From assembly GCA_016184145.1 (NCBI GenBank), contig JACPDF010000027.1, positions 1 through 43,345 on the forward strand: 43,345 bases of DNA, given 5' to 3'. Under the pieces are notes generated by a model, which worked only from the letters and a program-made list of their open reading frames with translations, searched no databases and was not told the DNA's origin. Origin of the DNA: Candidatus Woesearchaeota archaeon. GTDB lineage: Archaea > Nanobdellota > Nanobdellia > Woesearchaeales > GW2011-AR4. Below are positions 38,504-43,345 of the stretch, in pieces; position 1 is the first letter of the stretch, and each line of letters begins with the position of its first letter. Both the position numbers and the translations under genes were made by a program.

Positions 38504-38758
38504 TTATCCGTACCTTAACTTAAAAATCAAGATTGTTGATGCCAGAATAAATGTAAAAAGATTAGCAAGTATTAGGGGCAAGGAATTTATTAAAATTCCG
38601 TAAACCAGCCATAAGAATGTTCCAGTTGTTATAAGAGCAAATAATCCAATGGAAAGGTCTTTTGTGTGCTTTGTCTTCCAGGTCTTGATTGCCTGCGGCA
38701 AAAAAGCTATTGTAGAGCATATGCCTGCTGCAAAACCTAAAATTTCAACATAATTCAT
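38504..38758 (-). CDS. SemiSWEET/PQ-loop sugar transporter
   Basis: ATG 38758 gives 84 residues starting MNYVEILGFAAGICSTIAFL; the longer open frame overlaps gyrB and has no support. The PQ motif is in STIAFLPQAIKTWKTK, then DLSIGLFALITTGTFLWLVYG and a third helix, so there is one three-helix repeat as in bacterial semiSWEETs that work as dimers. The likely role is bidirectional sugar passage through the membrane. It follows gyrB after 46 bp but has a TATA-like stretch of its own. Confidence 0.85.
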   Translation of the reverse strand: MNYVEILGFAAGICSTIAFLPQAIKTWKTKHTKDLSIGLFALITTGTFLWLVYGILINSLPLILANLFTFILASTILIFKLRYG

Positions 38759-38804
38759 TTTACAGGATATAATTATAAATTTAATATTGTAACTTATTAT
38801 TGGC

Positions 38805-40703
<1,899 letters not shown>

Positions 40704-40796
40704 CTAGCTTAGTTTTATTTTTCCCAAAAATACCGTCGAGATTTAAGTGCCTGACTACAAAAAAATAATACGCAGAACTATATAAATGTTGCGATT

Positions 40797-40846
40797 AAAT
40801 TTTAGGGTTTTAAGTGCTTAAAAAGGCAGAATTTTAGGGTTTAGGG
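40797..40846. repeat. AATTTTAGGGTTT direct repeats upstream of gyrB
   Basis: AATTTTAGGGTTT occurs at about 40798-40810 and again at 40830-40842, and the second copy is followed by AGGG, giving TTTAGGG twice in a row. A short TTAAG-TG-CTTAA palindrome lies between. They are just upstream of the gyrB TATA box, where a regulator might bind. The 228-bp gap 40698-40925 holds no other feature I can support. Confidence 0.4.
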
Positions 40847-40925
40847 TATAATAAATTGAATAGAATATTTATTAATAGAAGCAGAAGCAAAAATATCACG
40901 CATTTTTAATCCAATTTTCTTGATT

Positions 40926-41033
40926 TTACATTTCTTTAAACTCAGACATCTTGTCCGTAAAATCGACCAACAAAAACCTTTCAAAGAAGTCATCATAGTC
41001 TATTTCCTCAGATGGCTTCTTATGTTTTAGCAT
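40926..41033 (-). CDS. 35-residue protein, third gene of a tiny-protein operon
   Basis: ATG 41033 is preceded by GGTGGT 6 nt upstream and is followed by 35 codons to TAA. The product begins MLKHKKPSEEIDYDDFFERF and is charged and aromatic. It lies 20 bp after the zinc-ribbon gene on the same strand, and the ribosome site resembles those of the two upstream small genes. Function unknown. Confidence 0.55.
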   Translation of the reverse strand: MLKHKKPSEEIDYDDFFERFLLVDFTDKMSEFKEM

Positions 41034-41053
41034 CTTAACCACCTATTTTGTTT

Positions 41054-41188
41054 TTATGCATTATCCAGGTAAGCATACCTTGACTCCTCATCAACTATCA
41101 AATCCTCGCAGTCCCTGCATAGGTAAGGATCGCTAAGGCCGCTTTTCAATATTACAGCTCCGCAGCTGACGCATCTTCTCCTTTGCAT
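41054..41188 (-). CDS. 44-residue zinc-ribbon protein
   Basis: ATG 41188 starts a 44-codon gene whose product begins MQRRRCVSCGAVILKSG. CVSCG and LCRDC give two CxxC knuckles about 16 residues apart, the pattern of a rubredoxin-like zinc ribbon, followed by an acidic tail. GGTGGG lies about 5 nt before the start and overlaps the end of the previous gene. It may bind a protein or nucleic acid partner; the role is unknown. Confidence 0.7.
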   Translation of the reverse strand: MQRRRCVSCGAVILKSGLSDPYLCRDCEDLIVDEESRYAYLDNA

Positions 41189-41197
41189 ATTCCCACC

Positions 41198-41350
41198 TCA
41201 TGTAAGAGCCTCATCATAGCCCTGCATAAAGCCCGCTTCCATGGGGCTTAACTCGTCATCTTCCAGAAGGTGGTCCCTCACTTTTTCAGAATATATGCTT
41301 TCGTCGTCTATATTTTCCACTTCTTCATCTAAAAGGTATTCTTCTTCCAT
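41198..41350 (-). CDS. 50-residue acidic protein, first gene of a tiny-protein operon
   Basis: ATG 41350 has a strong ribosome site (GGAGGTGG, 6 nt before). The 50-residue product begins MEEEYLLDEEVENIDDESIY and contains LSPMEAGFMQGYDEA near its end, a motif seen in small archaeal proteins. It is very acidic with no Cys. The downstream zinc-ribbon gene starts 9 bp on. A TATA-like TTTAAGC at about 41412-41418 is the likely promoter, next to a large palindrome shared with the divergent PhoU-like gene. Confidence 0.7.
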   Translation of the reverse strand: MEEEYLLDEEVENIDDESIYSEKVRDHLLEDDELSPMEAGFMQGYDEALT

Positions 41351-41419
41351 AACTACCACCTCCCAAAATTTTACATTTTTTACACTAACCTTATAATCCT
41401 CAAAGGAAATGCTTAAATA

Positions 41420-41465
41420 TATATACTTATTCTTTATATTATATATATAATATAGTAAGTATATA
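41420..41465. promoter_or_regulatory. Large AT palindrome in a divergent promoter region
   Basis: TATATACTTA (41420-41429) is complementary to TAAGTATATA (41456-41465). Near the same centre TATATTATATATATAATATA (41435-41454) is a perfect 20-bp palindrome. Two direct TATACTAAAA copies follow at 41477-41486 and 41492-41501. The region separates the tiny-protein operon from the AbrB-PhoU gene and likely holds operators for one or both. Confidence 0.6.
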
Positions 41466-41524
41466 CGAACTATTAATATACTAAAAGCTTATATACTAAA
41501 ATTATACTTTAGTTAAATGAAAGG

Positions 41525-42589
41525 GTGGTATGTATCGATTATAGAAAGTTAATTGGATTTAGCAATGGCTCTTTTGTCGTTACTATGCCGAAATCGTGGG
41601 TAGAGAAGCACAGCCTAAAAAAAGGCGATGTGATTGGAATCGATGAAGGCACAGACCGACTTGTTTTTTATGCAGGCGAAAAAGAAGCTGAGAAGGAAGA
41701 AAAGTCTATTTCTATAAATGTTGATGGTAAGAGCCTTGCCATTATTAAGGCTGAGATAGTAACTGCTTACCTTAATAATTACCACACTATTGAAATCTTT
41801 TCCAGTACTTTGCATGATGATGCGCCTGTCATCAAAGGCATTCTAAGGAATCTTTCCGGCATGGAAATCATAGAGCAGACTGGAAGCAGGATAGTTGCAA
41901 AAGACCTCATTGATATAAGCAGCATTTCCATACAAAGCATCATACGCAGGATGGACACAATAACAAGGTCGATGATTTATGACAATCTCATGTGCATGCA
42001 AGAAAAATGTGATCCGAGAAGCATTCTTCATCGTGACGTAGATGTCAACAGGCTATATTACCTTGGCTTCAGGGTAATAAAAAATGCAATGCACAATCCT
42101 ATGCTTACAAGCAAGCTGAAAACAAACCCTTGGAAGCTTCATAGCGACAAGATGATTATGATAAGGGTGGAGGAAATTGCCGACAGGCAGAAGAGGGTAT
42201 GCAGACTGTTTGCCGAAGCGGGCTTCAAGGGCAAAATGCTGGAAGAGTTCCAGAAAATGAATGAGGAGATAAAGGAGCGCTATGATAATGCCATGAAGGC
42301 CTATTACACCAATGACAAGAAAATAGCATATGAAATAGAGACAACAAACAATGGTTTTATTGAAAGATGCGACAGGCTCCTTGAGGATATAAGCAAAGAA
42401 GTATGCTTATTCTGCCAGTCGGGATTTGTTGAGCTTTCCCCTCAAAAATCATCCGCCAAAAAAATGGAAGGATTAGGGCACAACCTCTCTGGGAATAAGA
42501 ATGTCTCAATATCAAAACTCTTTGAGCATATAAAAGCGACCATAACCTTCATAAGGTATATTGCAAGGACAGTGCTTAATATAGACTAA
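41525..42589 (+). CDS. AbrB-PhoU fusion regulator (phosphate uptake regulator-like)
   Basis: Residues about 5-50 (KLIGFSNGSFVVTMPKSWVE and KKGDVIGIDE) form an AbrB/SpoVT swapped-hairpin DNA-binding domain. The rest of the 354 residues is helical, with two PhoU-like bundles (IIRRMDTITRSMIYD with DVDVNRLYYLGFRVI, and DRLLEDISKEVCLF). This is the archaeal PhoU-like layout, thought to control phosphate transport genes. The start is GTG 41525, since ATG 41530 is out of frame. No pst genes are in the window. It is divergent from the three tiny genes and ends overlapping purM by 4 bp. Confidence 0.85.
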   Translation: MVCIDYRKLIGFSNGSFVVTMPKSWVEKHSLKKGDVIGIDEGTDRLVFYAGEKEAEKEEKSISINVDGKSLAIIKAEIVTAYLNNYHTIEIFSSTLHDDAPVIKGILRNLSGMEIIEQTGSRIVAKDLIDISSISIQSIIRRMDTITRSMIYDNLMCMQEKCDPRSILHRDVDVNRLYYLGFRVIKNAMHNPMLTSKLKTNPWKLHSDKMIMIRVEEIADRQKRVCRLFAEAGFKGKMLEEFQKMNEEIKERYDNAMKAYYTNDKKIAYEIETTNNGFIERCDRLLEDISKEVCLFCQSGFVELSPQKSSAKKMEGLGHNLSGNKNVSISKLFEHIKATITFIRYIARTVLNID

Positions 42590-43345
42590 TACCCCAAAAA
42601 AACAACCTTTTTATTATCGCTTTTTAATGTTGTCTTTGTTTCACTGCTTCTCCTTACCTCTCCAACAACTTTCGCATCTTTGGCAATCTGGAGGACTTTA
42701 CCGGCATCATTATTTTTGCATACAATAAAGAAGCCCATCCCCATGTTAAAAGTTTCATACATCCTTTTATCTGAAAATTTTGATTCTTTTTTCATTAAAT
42801 TAAATATTGGCTGCGGCCTTAATGGCTTGTCAATCCCGAACTCAAAATTCCCATGCATCCTGTTAAAGTTCTTTAACCCATAGCCTGTATTATTTATTCC
42901 AATGACATTATGCTCTTTTGAGATTTTCGCCATTGTCTGCAGGTATATTCTTGTCGGCTCCAACAATATGTTTCCAATAGTTGAATTATCAAATTTTGAA
43001 TCCAAAGAAAATCTTCCCCTGTAATTTTTCTTGTATCTTGCCCTTGTCTCAAAATCGCCATTCAACAAATGACGCCTTAAATCAGTATAGCCGTTGGAAT
43101 GCGGCCCGGAGCTTGGCAACGCTATTATTTTGTCCTCAATGCCTATTTTTTTATTTTTAACTTTATTTTTTTCAATGAAGCCAATCATGCATCCGGCAAT
43201 ATCAAAACCATACCCTTCTCTTGCTGCGTCTATCAATTCATCAACGGAAGCTGTCTCCCCTTTTCCGAAATTAAGCCTTATGGAGTTTCTTAAAATGCCT
43301 GAGGCATCGCTTTGCTTCAATCCTTTTACTATGCCCTTTATTATT
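42586..43345 (-). CDS. purM: Phosphoribosylformylglycinamidine cyclo-ligase (AIR synthetase), 5' end off the window
   Basis: The frame is open to the right edge; visible residues begin IIKGIVKGLKQSDASG, in the middle of the protein. FGKGETASVDELID stands for the usual GGETAEMP region. FDIAGCMIGFIEKNKV, IIALPSSGPHSNGYTDLRR, LLEPTRIYLQTM and FNMGMGFFIV are PurM signatures. About 80 N-terminal residues, with the glycine-rich loop, lie beyond the window. The enzyme makes aminoimidazole ribonucleotide in purine synthesis. Normal PurM has GGETA; GKGETA here is a local change. The 4-bp 3' overlap with the PhoU-like gene is convergent. Confidence 0.9.
   Translation of the reverse strand, partial: IIKGIVKGLKQSDASGILRNSIRLNFGKGETASVDELIDAAREGYGFDIAGCMIGFIEKNKVKNKKIGIEDKIIALPSSGPHSNGYTDLRRHLLNGDFETRARYKKNYRGRFSLDSKFDNSTIGNILLEPTRIYLQTMAKISKEHNVIGINNTGYGLKNFNRMHGNFEFGIDKPLRPQPIFNLMKKESKFSDKRMYETFNMGMGFFIVCKNNDAGKVLQIAKDAKVVGEVRRSSETKTTLKSDNKKVVFLGY

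Noticed and set aside
40797-40846. TTTAGGG repeats as telomere-like DNA
   Set aside because: Only three scattered copies in an AT-rich promoter region; archaeal chromosomes are circular and nothing else suggests an end.

Overview
The window reads as an AT-rich, gene-dense archaeal chromosome segment. Archaeal markers are the eL21-Rpo4-DUF655 block, eS1, NadM, RibL, the KH/beta-CASP terminator FttA, a proteasome beta subunit, Bud32 of KEOPS, TrmB-type regulation, archaeal SepF, TATA boxes about 25 bp before start codons (many mRNAs look leaderless) and intron-bearing tRNA genes. The mixture of these with bacterial-type DnaK-DnaJ-GrpE, GyrB, many tiny genes and several Lys/Glu-rich proteins of unknown function suggests a DPANN-type archaeon (Woesearchaeota/Pacearchaeota-like). 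That placement is inference; no 16S gene is present.

Layout. 1-3.7 kb: a headless pilin-like gene, then cofactor and housekeeping genes (RibL, Dph6-like, HAD, methyltransferase, NadM). 3.7-8.9 kb: a heat-shock operon on the minus strand (grpE, a YkgJ-like cysteine protein, dnaK, a gutted HD protein, dnaJ) with a divergent winged-helix gene; a palindrome encloses the grpE TATA box. 9-12.3 kb: SepF, a 470-bp gene-free stretch packed with small hairpins, then eL21-Rpo4-(unknown coiled protein)-DUF655. 12.4-14.8 kb: a site-2 protease beside a membrane-tethered HtrA-like protease, and two small membrane proteins. 14.8-17.5 kb: a proline-themed block: tRNA-Pro with a D-loop intron, a MITE-like element, a glutamate-5-kinase-like gene and ProRS. 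17.7-20.6 kb: small regulators, a stand-alone JAMM protein and PRPP synthetase. 20.9-24.7 kb: an envelope cluster (two-wing regulator plus membrane protein, two PepSY proteins, an acidic surface protein) whose promoters share a 13-bp motif just upstream of the TATA box. 24.8-28.4 kb: TrmB-like regulator, proteasome beta, FttA. 28.5-29.6 kb: a decayed VapBC pair and a large palindrome. 29.8-33.3 kb: a second membrane-protein/winged-helix pair, a lipoprotein, methionine aminopeptidase and a 22-codon ORF whose Shine-Dalgarno lies in a hairpin. 33.4-37.4 kb: HisRS, HAD, Bud32 and an M16 peptidase. 37.5-41.4 kb: tRNA-Gln with three introns, eS1, semiSWEET, GyrB and an operon of three tiny proteins. 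41.5-43.3 kb: a divergent AbrB-PhoU regulator and partial PurM.

The strongest unusual observations are: (i) a tRNA-Gln(CUG) gene interrupted three times (D-arm, anticodon loop, T-loop), one junction forming a complete bulge-helix-bulge; (ii) a double palindrome inserted in frame inside bud32 and related by structure and linker sequence to an intergenic palindrome cluster, a parallel to protein-coding palindromic elements of Rickettsia; (iii) a probable envelope regulon with five copies of a promoter motif at constant spacing; (iv) a MITE-like element with 13-bp terminal repeats and 7-bp target duplication beside tRNA-Pro; and (v) an S2P/HtrA pair reminiscent of RseP/DegS. All calls come from reading the sequence; no database search was run.
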